Positions 39,978 through 51,169 of a DNA stretch of 64,000 nucleotides are shown one piece after another. Position numbers and translations under genes: made by a program. How positions within the stretch are numbered: position 1 is the stretch's first letter; each line of letters starts with the position of its first letter. The stretch is taken from assembly GCA_016708305.1 (NCBI GenBank), contig JADJGB010000010.1, positions 620,001-684,000 on the forward strand, written 5' to 3'. The notes below the pieces were generated by a model. The model saw nothing but the letters and a program-made list of their open reading frames with translations. It did no database searches and had not been told where the DNA came from. The stretch is from Sphingobacteriales bacterium (lineage in GTDB: Bacteria; Bacteroidota; Bacteroidia; Chitinophagales; Chitinophagaceae).

Positions 39978-42355
39978 AAATACACTATTTCTTTAAAAAC
40001 CCTTTCATACAATTTAAAAATTCTTTTATACTCATCAGTCCAACTGCTGGGTTCTACAAAACCATGATCTTCCATTGGATAACCCATCAGTTCCCAATTA
40101 TCTTTACCTAATTCAATAAGTCTTTGCGATAGCTTTACGTCATCCTGATAATGCACATTTACATCCACAATTCCATGGCATATCAACAAATCTCCTTTTA
40201 ATCCATTAGCAAAACAGATCGGAGAACTACGATAATAGGCAAGGCTGTCATTGTAAGGCTCGTTCAAAATATTAGAGGTATAGCCATGATTATAATTTGC
40301 CCAATCGGTAACCGGTCTTAGTGCAGCGCCCGCTGCAAAAATATCGGGTTGGGTAAACATTGCCATCAGTGTCATAAATCCCCCATAAGAACCTCCATAC
40401 ATTCCAATGTGTTGTGGATTTACGCCATAGGTGGATACAAGATATTTAACTGCATCTACATGATCATCCAAATCCTTTCCACCCATGTGCCGGCAAATCC
40501 CTGTACGCCAATCGCGGCCATAACCGGCGCTTGCCCTGTAATCAATATCCATCACATAATAAGCATTATCCCCCAACAGATTATTAAACATAAACTCACG
40601 AAAATAACTGCTCCACCACTTGTGTACATTCTGCAAATACCCGGCTCCATGAACAAAATTTACTGCCGGCTTATTTGGGTGCGAATTGGCAGGTTTGTAA
40701 ATTCTGGCATATACGTCTGCCCCGTCAGAAGCCTTAAAAGTTATCACCTCAGGGTCTCTCCACGGATAGGATTTAAAAATTCAGCGCTTTCCGCCTTAAA
40801 TGTAATCTGTTCGGCTTTTGCTACAGGTTTGTTTTCCTGCAGGTAAAGCTCCCACGATTTATTGCAGTACGAATGCAGGAAAGCAATTTGTTTATCATTT
40901 GGCGATAGCGCCACTTCGTTGGCCCCTGTCATTGAAGTTATTTTTTCCCTTTCCCGGAGGCAATATACAATTTATAAAAATGTTTTTCACCGTGGTTTAC
41001 TTCATTTGTTGTCAGATTAAAATATTTTTGTCATCAGATAATTTTACCTTCTGCACTTCATAATTTCCGGATGTCAAGGTCTTTTTGTTCAGGGTTCACA
41101 CATTTATGGAGTATAAATGAGAGTAGACGGTTGCTTCAGATTGATAACAGAAATTATCCTCGTCAATCCATCCGGTATAAAACCAAAAATTTCAAGCCCT
41201 CCAATCCATGCATCATCATGTTGCAGGTCTAATAAAGTAAGCTTGTTCAAGCCCAAATCCCATAACATCAGCCACCTGTCCTTGTTATCACCTGCCCTTA
41301 TTTCTACAACTGCATTTGTACCTATGGGCGACCAGGAAATACGCTGCACTGATACTGCTCTTTTTTCATTGGCCTTTTTTCATTTTCTCATAAACAGCAG
41401 GATAGTCTTTGAAATAAGCAGGAATTTCCCTTATGCCCGGAATCGAATCGTTCTTCAAAGAGAATACTGTTTCCTTATCTCGGTCATAAATATAGAACTC
41501 AGAGCTGCGCTGAGCAACTCTCACTTTACTCCTGCCGTTTATATCAGTAGCATATCCGGTTTCAGTGACATTATCAGACACAATAGTTGATTTTTGCTGT
41601 GCGCGCCTGAATACTGAATAAGTGACATACTTACCGGTAGGGCTGACCAATAATTGCTGAACTGAACCATCAGCTACAACAATAGTTTTGGGTTCTTTTC
41701 TTTGGGAAGTGATTTTCTATAGGCATTGCCGGCATCAGCTTGAGTTTTTCGTTCACGTAAAACATCAAAATTTGACAACTGGTCTTTTCTAAGCCAGGCT
41801 TCCTCTTTACCTTCGGTCTGCTACCTGCCACCCTGCCCAGCCGAACTTTAGTAATATTTGTCAGTTGCAGCGTGTCTCCTGTAAAAATATCCAACCCAAA
41901 TAAATTGGATGCACGAATATAAATAATTTTTTTATCTAAAAAACCAAATTGAGGATTCGATTCGAATTCAATTGTCTGAGTTATATGTTTGGTAATTCCT
42001 GATTTTATATCTGCAAAAAATATATCGCCATTTTGTTCATAGATATATTGATTTCGCAACTGATTATAAACAATACTCTCAGGCCTGATCATATTTTGCT
42101 TTTGATGCACCGTTGCCTTTTGAGGCATCTTGTTTTTTAGTGTAATAAAATAGAGCGAATCGGCTGATAATCGACCCGGATTCAAGAGAAAAACAAACTA
42201 TCGCCTGTTCTGTTCCATTGCAATTCGGAAGGAGAGCCTCCAATCCATTTTGGGTCCCGCACTATTTTTTCAACCGTTAATGGCACCAGACCGGTTTATG
42301 AATGGGCAAAAACAGTCGCACTTAGGAATAAAAATATCAAAATTCCTTTTCGCAT
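39968..42355 (-). CDS. S9-family prolyl oligopeptidase / dipeptidyl peptidase IV-like, at least six frameshifts
   Basis: An exported serine peptidase of the S9B/S9C type. The start MRKGILIFLFLSATVF (42355) gives a signal peptide. A beta-propeller follows in fragments: NPGRLSADSLYFITL, PESIVYNQLRNQYIYEQ, TSSGEYxxYDRDKETVFSL-like sequence near 41480 and KRISWSPIGTNAVVE-like sequence near 41340. The catalytic domain (39968-40747) is intact, with Ser in GMYGGSYGGFMTLMAMF, Asp in IVDVNVHYQD and His in MEDHGFV. The frame changes near 42298, 42180, 41690, 41375, 41100-40935 and 40745. The domain order is normal, so either sequence quality is poor here or the gene is decaying. Other S9 subfamilies are possible. 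Confidence 0.8.
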
Positions 42356-42452
42356 TTAGTAAGATTTTTGAATGTAAATTTAGTCTTTTGAATTTATTAA
42401 ACACACAGCTTATTTCAATTTCAAATCCTAGTTTCATAAATCGCATACGTTT

Positions 42453-45400
42453 CTATACCAACTCAATTACACTTCCCCTTAAAGTATCTTTTGTAATCTG
42501 TAAAGCACGTGGCATTCGTTCTTTTAGCTCTTCTACATGAGAGATAATGCCTACTATCCTGTTTTCTTTTTGCAACTGCATCAGTGTATCAAATACCACA
42601 TTTACTGATTCGGAATCTTGTGTACCAAAGCCTTCATCAATAAAGAAAAAGTTTTGTTGAGATTGGTTATTCGCCTGAACACTTTCTGCCAATGCAAGCG
42701 CAAGGCTGAGTGAAACCTGAAACGCCTGGCCACCTGACAATGTTTTTACACTACGGCTGCGACCCTCGTTCAAAAAATCAATCACTTCAAAATTACCCGA
42801 CTCGTTGATAGTCAGGCTTAGTTGATTTCGTGTCATCCTGTGAAACCTGATGTTTGCATTATCGCAAAGCTGATGCAAATAAATGGAAGACACATACTGC
42901 ACAAAGCCTTTACCCTTCATAAGACCAAAAATGGTTTTAAGATTTTCCTGTCTTCCCTGAAGCCGAGATTGCAGTAAAAGTAATTCTCTTTTCTCTTGAA
43001 ACTCCTTACGCAAACGAGTCAGTTCGGATTCAGTTTGATTCATCTTCTTGGTTAATTCATCTAACGCCAGTTTGGATTCTGCTAATTCCTTTTCCTTCTG
43101 CTCCAAGGCTGCATCATTAATCACGATGTCTTTCAAAACCTTTTCCTGTCTTTCAATTTCATTCTTTAACTTTTCAAATTGTTTATTAAAAGAATCAATT
43201 TGATTTTTTTCTTCTTCAACATTCAGGTTACAGTTCAATATTTCTACAATCGCTTCTTCAGAACCACAAACAGAATTTTTTAAAGCATCCGAAATTTCAA
43301 ATTCCACAGTTTTGAGTTTATTTTCCCAATGTTCTGACTGGGTTTCTATCTCGCTGTTTTTTGTTGTTAAAGCAAAGTATTGCTTTTCCAATTCGATTTT
43401 TTCTTTATCTGCATTTATATATGCCGACTCTATTTTTAAAATTTTTTCTTCAAAATTTTCTTTCTCCTCATTAACAGAATTGCTTTCCAGTTCAGTATAA
43501 TCTTCATACTTCAATGCTCTTAAATTACCCATTTGTGCTTTAAACGCTGCACGATTTGATATTTCATCGTCCTCAATCTTATTCAGTTCAAGCGTATATT
43601 TTTCCAGATTTTTCCTATCTTTTCCTAATTGCTCCTGATTGCTCTTTATATTCTTTTCGTTTTTTAAAATTTCTTTCTCAGCTTCAGCCGAATCCCTTTT
43701 GCCTGATTAAATGTATCCATATTATCAGAGTCAAAATCTTGCCAAATAAATTTTGCCTTATGAACACGATTCTCCTCCTTCAATAATTCATATTTATTCG
43801 TTCTTTCTCTTAATTGTTCAGCAAGACCGTTTTGAGCAATCAATATTTCTTTTATGGCACTTCTTTTAACGTAGAGTTCTTTAATCAAATTTTCAATTTC
43901 TCCAATTATATTTTCAACTCCATTCAACTCTTGCGAAACATTTTTTACCTCAATTATTTTCGGATGATTTTTTGATCCACAAAGTGGGCAAGGTTTCCCA
44001 TCATGAAGCTCATGTGCATATTCGCTCAATTTTTCCTCTAACTTCAGATGATTTCTTCTCTCTTCCAAAAGTTCCTTTCCTTTTAATAATTCATACTCCT
44101 GCTGTTCAAAATCTTTTTCATAACTATCACCGGTAACCTCATAAGACTGAAATTTTTTATCAGCATCCTTTATTTTTTCCTGAAGATCATTTATTGCCCT
44201 TTCAATAATTGCTAATCGGTCTTTTAAATGTTGATGATGTTGATACCAGTTGGAAAGACCAAGCAATAAGTTTGACTCTAATTTTTTCTTTTTCAGATTA
44301 TCTACATTTGTGCTTAAAATTTTTATATGCTTTTCATATTCTGTAATTTGATTTTTTGTGTTTTCTACTACTTCCCTACCCTTCATAGTTCTTTCTCCGG
44401 CTCTTTTGATTTCTACATCAAGAATTTTTAATTTCAAAATGATTTCAAATTCAGATAATTTTTGTTTCTCAATATTCAATGTATCAAACTGGGGCTTCAA
44501 CGCTAGTATCGTTAATAAATTTTGCTCAAGTGCTTCTTTTATTTTTTCAAGCTCATTTTCAGCAATAGAGTGTTTTGTTGAAACAATATCCAGTTCCTGC
44601 CGGTATTCTTTCTTTTTTTGCAACAATGGAGAGAATATCTTTAGTACGTTTTCGTACTGATTTATTCTGTCAATAAGCGTCTCTATCTCCAACCTTTTGT
44701 TATCAAGAATCCTGAATTCATTTCTATTTTTTTCGAGTTGTTCTGCTTCAATTTTCAAGGATTTAATTTTCTGAAAATTCTCATTGAATTCTTGAAAACT
44801 CTTTTCCGCTGTCTGATGATTACCTTTTTCAACATTAAATAGTTCTTCTACCTCTCTAATATTTTCAGTGGACACTTCTTCATATCCTGACAATATACCT
44901 TTCAATTCATCCAATTTCGAGTTATTAGCCACCTGCAATTTGCTTACCTTATCCTGCAAATCAAATTTTCTGAGGTTGAAAACCTCCATCAGCATTTCAT
45001 TTCTTTCGGCTGGTTTTAATTCCAAAAACTCCTTAAATTGCCCCTGTGGTATGATGATGGTACGTTTGAAATTCACATAAGACAACCCGACAATCTTTTC
45101 AGTATCTGCATTTTCCATCGGAATCCAATTATCATTTTCCCGATAATAAAACTGAACCGTTGGCGATTTTACATCTTCAAAATCTTTGGTATTCCTTTTA
45201 AATTCTCTTACCATTTTGAAATTTTTATTTTCAAAATTGACGAATTCAAACTCTAAGTAAGAGCGGTTCGATTTCAAGTTCATCATATTATAAGTTCTCT
45301 TGTCACGCGCATTCAAACGTTCCGTTTCACCATATAATGCATAAGAAATCGCCTCCAGAATAGAAGACTTTCCCGAACCTGTGGCTCCGAAAATACCAAA

Positions 45401-45490
45401 CAGACCCGCATCTGTCAATTCGGTAAAATCAACAACCTGCCGTTCCTGATAAGAATAAAGTCCTTCAATTGTAAGTTTTAATGGTATCAT
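42453..45490 (-). CDS. sbcC: Exonuclease subunit SbcC, one frameshift
   Basis: An SMC-like ATPase subunit of the SbcCD (Rad50/Mre11-type) nuclease that processes hairpins and double-strand ends. Walker A is GATGSGKSS (about residues 35-43). Long coiled coils flank the zinc hook GKPCPLCGSKNHP near residue 500, and the C-terminal lobe has the signature SGGQAFQVSLSLALALAES with Walker B NFFFIDEGFGTQD. The frame break near 43700 (NQAKGIRLKLRKKF) is cured by one A, giving NQAKRDSAEAEKEIL. The total is about 1013 residues. It lies 20 bp downstream of sbcD and is presumably cotranscribed. Confidence 0.94.
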
Positions 45491-45509
45491 GTATTGCTAA
45501 AAAAATTTG

Positions 45510-46721
45510 TCAGTTCGCTTCTTTTAATACTTCTTCAAAAAGTTTCATAATTTCCTCATTGGGTTCCTGGTCATTATTTCTATATTTAAAATAATCTTTA
45601 AATAAATCTCGAATACCCTGAGAAAGATTAATTGTTTTCAACTCTCCTTTTTCCAAAATCAGATTTTTCACTTTGGGAATCAAGTGAATGATCCCGCTAT
45701 GCGCCTTATTCAGGCTTTTTCTTTCGGTAGCTGTCAGAAAAGTTTCGCTTTCAATTGTCAGCTCAACCAGGGTATTCCGATTTTCAGATAACCATCTCAC
45801 AGCAGTATCTATATCGTCAAAGGTTTTGCGAACCAATTGTTTTCCGCTTCGCAGAGCCAATTTATTCACCTTAACCGGTACATCGGGAGCAGCTTCTACA
45901 AGCGCCACATATTTTTGTTGGCCTGCCTCCGAAAAACTATAAGCCAAAGGTGAGGATGTATAAACAATCGGTTTTTGCTCGTCTCCAATATTTCTGTAAC
46001 CGTGCAAATGTCCTAATGCGGTATATTGAATCTGCAAGGGGACAGCTTCTGAATACACCAGATCTGCATTACCTATTTTAATAGGTTTTTCACCTTCAGG
46101 CTCTTCTAAAATTTCGCCTCCACGCTTCATCATATACAGATGCGCCATCATCAGGTTTACACCCTTGTTATCACAATGTTCCTCAGCAGTTTGCTGCCAG
46201 TGTCTGGTCAAAATTTCATTGAGCCTTTCCTCTTTATCTTCTCCCAGGTACTCTTTTAGTCTGGCTTCGTTGGCATAGGCTGTATGAAGGATTCGAACGG
46301 GATAATCAAATTGCCGCAACTTAATTTCAATCAATCCGGGAACAGATTTTAATATTGAAAAGCCGGGCAAATCAAATGTCTGAACTGTTGCATTTGGATA
46401 GCCAATCATCACTATGCCACATTCTCTTGCCAAAGGATCGGGTGCGTCAATCAAGGCCGGTGAGTCATGGTTTCCAGCTATAGCTATCACCGGTCGTATT
46501 CCATTATTTGACAGATGTTTGAAGGTTTTAAATAATAACTCAACCGCCTCAGTGGGAGGATTAAAGGCATCAAACAAGTCGCCTGCAACTAATACCATAT
46601 CTACATTTTCCCCGTCAGCTATCTGACAAATTTCTTTCATCACTTCTTCTTGCTCTTCCAACCGAGGAAAATAGTCTAATTTTTTACCTAAATGCAAGTC
46701 GGCAGTATGCAATATTTTCAT
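45510..46721 (-). CDS. sbcD: Exonuclease subunit SbcD
   Basis: The Mre11-type nuclease subunit that works with SbcC. The phosphoesterase motifs are in order: LHTADLHLGKK, LVAGDLFDAFNPP, IAGNHDSP and, further on, MMAHLYMM and YTALGHLHGYRNI. The start is placed at MKILHTADLHLG (46721), because the 12 residues upstream are not conserved in type and the family usually begins there, giving 403 residues. The ORF is intact and is the first gene of the sbcDC pair. Confidence 0.95.
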   Translation of the reverse strand: MKILHTADLHLGKKLDYFPRLEEQEEVMKEICQIADGENVDMVLVAGDLFDAFNPPTEAVELLFKTFKHLSNNGIRPVIAIAGNHDSPALIDAPDPLARECGIVMIGYPNATVQTFDLPGFSILKSVPGLIEIKLRQFDYPVRILHTAYANEARLKEYLGEDKEERLNEILTRHWQQTAEEHCDNKGVNLMMAHLYMMKRGGEILEEPEGEKPIKIGNADLVYSEAVPLQIQYTALGHLHGYRNIGDEQKPIVYTSSPLAYSFSEAGQQKYVALVEAAPDVPVKVNKLALRSGKQLVRKTFDDIDTAVRWLSENRNTLVELTIESETFLTATERKSLNKAHSGIIHLIPKVKNLILEKGELKTINLSQGIRDLFKDYFKYRNNDQEPNEEIMKLFEEVLKEAN

Positions 46722-46915
46722 AATGGCAATATCGCAATTTATTAATACAAAGCACAATTTATTTTACAATGCGTCAAAACTGATAATGCCGCCAATTACC
46801 TCAGTAACATGAATTATTAATCACTTTTTCCTGATATATATCATAATTCAAATCGGGAACCCTTCGTTACTTTGTACATGCCTTTTTGGGCATTTACTAT
46901 CAATAAAAGCTTGCG

Positions 46916-47251
46916 ATGGACAATACAAAAGAAACACAACCCAACACCAAACAACGGAAGGTAAAGGGCAGGGTTGAAATTGAAATACAAAAATGTAAAG
47001 GTTGTGAACTATGCACGACCGCTTGTAAGGAAGGCGCATTATCCATGTCAGAAACTATTAATGCTAAAGGTTATCGCTTCATAGTGGCAGATAATGACTT
47101 GTGTACAGGTTGTGTTAATTGTGCTTTAGTTTGCCCTGATGCTGTAATTACCGTTTACAGAACAGTTCCGGGCAGTAAAAAGAAAGACACCATTGCTCCA
47201 GCTTCCAGAGAGGAGTTGGAGTTGTATCTGAAAAAAGCAGGGCTCCCATAG
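46916..47251 (+). CDS. korD: 2-oxoacid:ferredoxin oxidoreductase, delta (ferredoxin-like) subunit
   Basis: A 111-residue two-[4Fe-4S] protein. The cluster motifs are CKGCELCTTACKEGAL and CTGCVNCALVCPDAV. It passes electrons between the thiamine enzyme and ferredoxin. It leads the korDABC operon; korA starts 60 bp after its stop. The C-terminal extension (KKKDTIAPASREELELYL) is usual for Bacteroidetes versions. Whether the complex prefers 2-oxoglutarate or branched-chain 2-oxoacids cannot be decided here. Confidence 0.88.
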   Translation: MDNTKETQPNTKQRKVKGRVEIEIQKCKGCELCTTACKEGALSMSETINAKGYRFIVADNDLCTGCVNCALVCPDAVITVYRTVPGSKKKDTIAPASREELELYLKKAGLP

Positions 47252-47311
47252 TAGATAGAATAATTAAATATTTAAGAGATTTATAAATCATTGCACAGAC
47301 TAAAAAATATC

Positions 47312-48384
47312 ATGGAAATTAAATTGATGAAGGGAAATGAGGCATTGGCTGAGGCTGCAATTCAGGCGGGTTGTGATGCGTATTTTGGCTATCCCATTAC
47401 CCCACAATCCGAAGTATTGGAATATCTGGCAAGAGAAATGCCCAAACGAGGGCGATTGGTAATGCAGGCCGAAAGTGAGGTGGCCTCTATCAATATGGTT
47501 TACGGGGCGGCTGGAGCCGGATTCAGAGCAATGACCAGCTCCTCTTCTCCGGGAATCAGTTTGATGGCAGAAGGGATATCTTATCTGGCGGGCGCCGAAT
47601 TGCCATGTCTTTTGGTAAATGTGAACCGTGCCGGACCGGGACTTGGCTCTATACAACCCGGGCAGGGGGATTATTTTCAATCTACAAAAGGAGGAGGACA
47701 CGGCGACTATCGCATGATTGTACTGGCACCTTCTTCTGTTCAGGAAATGGCAGATTTTGTATTTCTGGGTTTTGATCTTGCCGACAAATACCGAAATCCG
47801 GTTTTAATTCTTAGCGATGGCGCCATCGGCCAAATGATGGAAAAAGTAAAATGGGGGAAACATACAATTAAAAAAACACCCAAACCCTGGGCAACCACCG
47901 GCAAAACAACCGATAGAAAACGCAACAGCATCACTTCGCTTTTTATGAAGCCCGAAGATATGGAGGCTCATAACCTGAAGTTGGTAGCCAAATATAATGA
48001 AATGCAAAAAAACGAAGTACGTTTTGAGGAAATGCAGACAGCAGATGCCGATTATATATTTGTTGCTTATGGGCTAAGTGCCCGTATTTGCATGAAAGCA
48101 ATGGATATAGCCCGTTCCAGAGGTTTAAAAGTCGGCTTGTTTCGCCCGATAACATTATTTCCTTTCCCTGAAAAAAGATTGGAAGAACTGGCTTCCGAGG
48201 TAAAACTGATGCTCACAGTGGAACTTAATAGTGGGCAAATGGTAGAAGATGTACGGTTAGCTGTAAATGGAAAGGTTCCTGTAAAGTTTTATGGCAGAAT
48301 GGGCGGCGTAATGCCTACCCCGAGGAAGTGGTAAAGAAAATGGACCCCCTGATAATGAAGAATGAAGAGAAAATATTACTTTAA
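47312..48384 (+). CDS. korA: 2-oxoacid:ferredoxin oxidoreductase, alpha subunit, frameshift near end
   Basis: The alpha subunit, which together with beta oxidatively decarboxylates 2-oxoglutarate (or another 2-oxoacid) to the CoA ester. The start at MEIKLMKGNEALAEAA is preferred over the ATG at 47291. Features are the pyrimidine-binding-type N-terminal domain with YFGYPITPQSEV, QAESEVASINMVYGAAGAG, SSSSPGISLMAEGISYL and PGLGSIQPGQGDYFQ, and the C-terminal transketolase-like part with GLFRPITLFPFPEKRL. The ORF ends early at 48334 as PTPRKW. Removing one C near 48320 gives PTPEEVVKKMDPLIM and the natural stop at 48384 (about 357 residues). Confidence 0.9.
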
Positions 48385-48411
48385 CACAATAACGTAATAA
48401 TTAATAAAGAA

Positions 48412-49221
48412 ATGTCTGACGTACATTTACCCGAAACGGCAGTAAAACCAATTACAAAGCCTTGTGTATCAGATGACTACGAGCTTGTTTATCATAGGCC
48501 CAAGGAAATGGTGGATGTATCCATGCATTATTGCCCAGGCTGTGCACATAGTTTGATACACAAGCTACTGATGGAAGTGGTGCATGAGCTTGGTGTTCAG
48601 GAAAAAACGATTGGAGTAGCTCCTGTAGGTTGCGCTGTCTTTGCCTATGATTATCTGGATGTAGATATGCAGGAAGCTGCACATGGCCGTGCAGCCGCAG
48701 TAGCAACCGGAATCAAAAGACTGATGCCCGATAAATATATTTTCACCTATCAGGGCGACGGCGATTTGGCAGCGATAGGCATTGGAGAAACCATTCATGC
48801 CATTAACCCGTGGTGAAAATATTCTGATTGTTTTTGTAAACAATGCCGTGTATGGTATGACCAGCGGGCAAATGGCACCCACAACGCTACCCGGAATGCA
48901 TACTACCACCAGTCCCGATGGGCGCGATATCGGTATGTATGGCCAGCCTATCAGGGTTTCGAGTTGATTTCTTTGTTACCAGGGTCTTACTATGTAACCA
49001 GGCAAACAATTACCAGCGCCAATGCGGTAAGAAGAGCAAAGAAAGCGCTGCTTAACGGTTTTAAATATCTCGACCATCATAAAGGCACCTGTTTTGTAGA
49101 GATTATTGGCAATTGCCCAAGCAATTGGAAAATGACACCTTTAGAAAGCATGAAATTTATTGACGAAGAAATGGTAAAAACATTCCCATTGGGAGATATT
49201 AAGGTGCCAAAAGCAGAATAA
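48412..49221 (+). CDS. korB: 2-oxoacid:ferredoxin oxidoreductase, beta subunit, two frameshifts
   Basis: The thiamine-diphosphate-binding subunit, about 270 residues. It has MHYCPGCAHSLIHKLL (a cluster/TPP-domain motif), VAPVGCAVFAYDYLDVD, the TPP-binding TYQGDGDLAAIGIGETIHA, FVNNAVYGMTSGQMAPTT and the C-terminal FVEIIGNCPSNWKMTP. Frame breaks are near 48808 (INPW; one extra C, should be INRGENILIVF) and near 48960 (IRVSS, should run into ELISLLPGSYYV). Both are single-base changes. Located 27 bp after korA. Confidence 0.9.
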
Positions 49222-49273
49222 AATTGACCTGATCGAAATTTAGAATTTAAAATTATTAATATATATATAAGCT

Positions 49274-49620
49274 ATGTTAGAAGAAATAATAACCAGCCGT
49301 CAATGGATAAATTTGCTTCGCACATTTTACACGGAGGGTTATTAATATACGATTCAGGTACAATAATGAAACCATGCACCAGACCGGATATTGACATCAT
49401 TGGCATCCCGGCCGCCAACGAAGCATTGGCAATGAAAAACAGCAAAACCATGAATATGATATTACTGGGAGCCTTTTTGCATAAAAATCCGGTTGTATCC
49501 CTTGAAGCTGTCAAAGAGGCACTGACACAAGTACTACCGGAGAAATATCATAAATTGATTCCAATCAATTTAGAGGCTATTCAACGAGGCAAAAAACTGG
49601 TTTCCGAGGTATTGGTTTAA
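49274..49620 (+). CDS. korC: 2-oxoacid:ferredoxin oxidoreductase, gamma subunit, apparent internal deletion
   Basis: The gamma subunit normally has about 180 residues, starts with a short Met-(T/L)-EEI segment and carries a GFGGQG motif. Here MLEEII at 49274 is followed almost at once by the motif NQPSMDKF that normally lies about 70 residues downstream (visible in a shifted frame as MDKFASHILHGGLLIYDSG), then PAANEALAMKNSKTMNMILLGAF to SEVLV. So about 200 bp, including GFGGQG, appear to be missing, and the join is out of frame. It could be a true deletion or an assembly collapse. Gene order and the remaining two-thirds support the identification. Confidence 0.78.
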
Positions 49621-49725
49621 TTTTTTACTTTTTTCTGCAACCAAACAAACCATTTTAAATAATTCATCGTCATACTTAAAATTTTGGCATTTCAATTGCA
49701 TAGAGAAAATAAAATAAATATGATT

Positions 49726-50221
49726 ATGAAGCAGTTATTACATTTTCAACCTTCGCGCTTATTATTTCGATTTTTACAATTTCATGTTCAGGCAATAAAA
49801 AACATCCAAAACGCCCATTCGGGAAGATTTAAGAGGTAAATGGGAAGTAGTATCCGCCTCAATTGAAGGGGTGAGCGCTTCGGACAAACTGATCGTTACC
49901 GCATTGGACGATGTGGACTTAGGTTGTTTTGTTGGCAGCCAATGGAATTTGCCCAATAATGGCTATGGCAGTTATAATATTACCAAACAAGGATGCGAAA
50001 ATGGCAGCCGGGCTATATTGTGGTCTTACAGGTTTAAAAACAATCAGCCTTACTTCAACTTTAAATTTATGGATGGGGTAAAAAAATCGCAGTCGAAGAA
50101 AGTAGAAGAAGGATATACTTTTGAATTAACAGAATATGACAAAGGCCACTTTACAGCAAAAAGCCCCTTGTCATTTGAAGGTAAAACTATTTACATTGTA
50201 TATAATTTTAGAAAACTATAA
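49726..50221 (+). CDS. Small lipoprotein, lipocalin-like, frameshifted
   Basis: A probable lipoprotein of about 160 residues. Start MKQLL, then in a shifted frame ITFSTFALIISIFTISCSGNKK provides a signal peptide and lipobox. After a second shift near 49795-49830 (an A6 run and a G/A run), the main part reads LRGKWEVVSASIEGVSASDK to IYIVYNFRKL. LRGKWEVVS and the repeated beta-strand pattern fit the lipocalin-like domain common in Bacteroidetes lipoproteins. The ligand is unknown. A strong terminator follows. Confidence 0.65.
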
Positions 50222-50262
50222 CCTTATAATACACCGTACCTTAGAGCAAAGCTACACAGGAG

Positions 50263-50287
50263 ACCGCCTCGAAAAGAGGCGGTTTTT
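50263..50287 (+). terminator. Rho-independent terminator after the lipoprotein gene
   Basis: ACCGCCTC and GAGGCGGT form a GC-rich stem around GAAAA, followed by a run of T. Confidence 0.85.
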
Positions 50288-50408
50288 TTATATGCGTAAC
50301 AAAAGGCAGAAATTGTTTTTTAAAGCCACGATGCGAATCAAATTTGTTATTCTATCATGTTTTTTAAAGCAGGTAAGGCAGTAATCAGCCAATGTAAAAT
50401 TTGATGTA

Positions 50409-50640
50409 TTACCACCCTATGCCGTAATCTTCTCCATAGTTACTGCTACCTCCCCAAAGGCAGCTGTGATTTTGATCGAAATAAATGGCATTGATAGGGC
50501 CACCGGTGCGTTCATCAAACTACAGAATGTAACCCATCCTCTCCAATTCTTTTCGAACCGATTCGGGTGTGGATTTATTGAGCAAAATAGGGTAAATGGA
50601 CAAAAATGGGTCTAAAAAATCGCTGTAATCATTATTGTTA
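50409..50640 (-). pseudogene. Gamma-glutamyltransferase, C-terminal remnant
   Basis: On the minus strand the end of a gamma-glutamyltranspeptidase is readable: STPESVRKELERMGY, then after a stop at 50519-50521 FDERTGGPINAIYFDQ and the typical ending WGGSSNYGEDYGIGW. About 75 codons remain of a normally 550-residue protein. The upstream part is lost at about 50640, where unrelated sequence begins. The remnant sits next to a tandem duplication and a transposase fragment, suggesting a past rearrangement. Confidence 0.7.
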
Positions 50641-50723
50641 TTAGCTTTAAGGAAAATGAAAGGTTATGAATAAAAAAAGGGCTTTTATAGTGGGAGTAAA
50701 ATTGTACGGAAAAGGGCTTTTTT

Positions 50724-50853
50724 AATTCTGACTAACGTTTTTATAAGTTGTTTATTCTCAATTGTTTCCAAATTTCCGTTAGCACGAGAATTCTGACTAA
50801 CGTTTTTATAAGTTGTTTATTCTCAATTGTTTCCAAATTTCCGTTAGCACGAG
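50724..50853. repeat. Exact tandem duplication, 65-bp period, two copies
   Basis: The units 50724-50788 and 50789-50853 are identical, each beginning AATTCTGACTAACG and containing GTTAG/CTAAC-type ends. A third unit begins (GAATT) and diverges. It lies directly upstream of the transposase fragment, so it may include an old IS end. Confidence 0.9.
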
Positions 50854-50875
50854 AATTTATTTTCGTCCGAGAAAA

Positions 50876-51121
50876 ATGGGGAATGACAAGCAACGCTATA
50901 AATATATGGCTTGTGGTCGAAGTATTGTTGGAGGATTAAGGATAAAAAGTGAAGATGTTTTAATCGAATATCTTTCAGGAAAACAAACTTACACTCAAAT
51001 AGCGGAGAAGTATAATTGCTCGAACAAAACCGTTCAGCGTAAAATAGACCAATCTTCCGCACAACAGAATAGAACATTTCCTTCTCGAGTTAATGTGTTA
51101 ATGGGCAGTAATTATTTTTGA
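50876..51121 (+). pseudogene. Transposase N-terminal fragment
   Basis: About 81 residues resembling the N-terminal zinc-ribbon/helix-turn-helix part of a transposase: GNDKQRYKYMACGRSIVGG, then VLIEYLSGKQTYTQIAEKYN and CSNKTVQRKID. The catalytic domain is absent, and the upstream zinc-ribbon half cannot be read in frame. The family (IS1249/IS1595-like) is uncertain. It ends about 50 bp before the convergent APC permease. Confidence 0.6.
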
Positions 51122-51169
51122 AAATCTATCGGAGTAATGGTATTCAAAGACAGTATAACAGGCGTAATT

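Noticed and set aside
50724..50853. A CRISPR or attachment site.
   Set aside because: It is a direct head-to-tail duplication without spacers, and no integrase gene is near.
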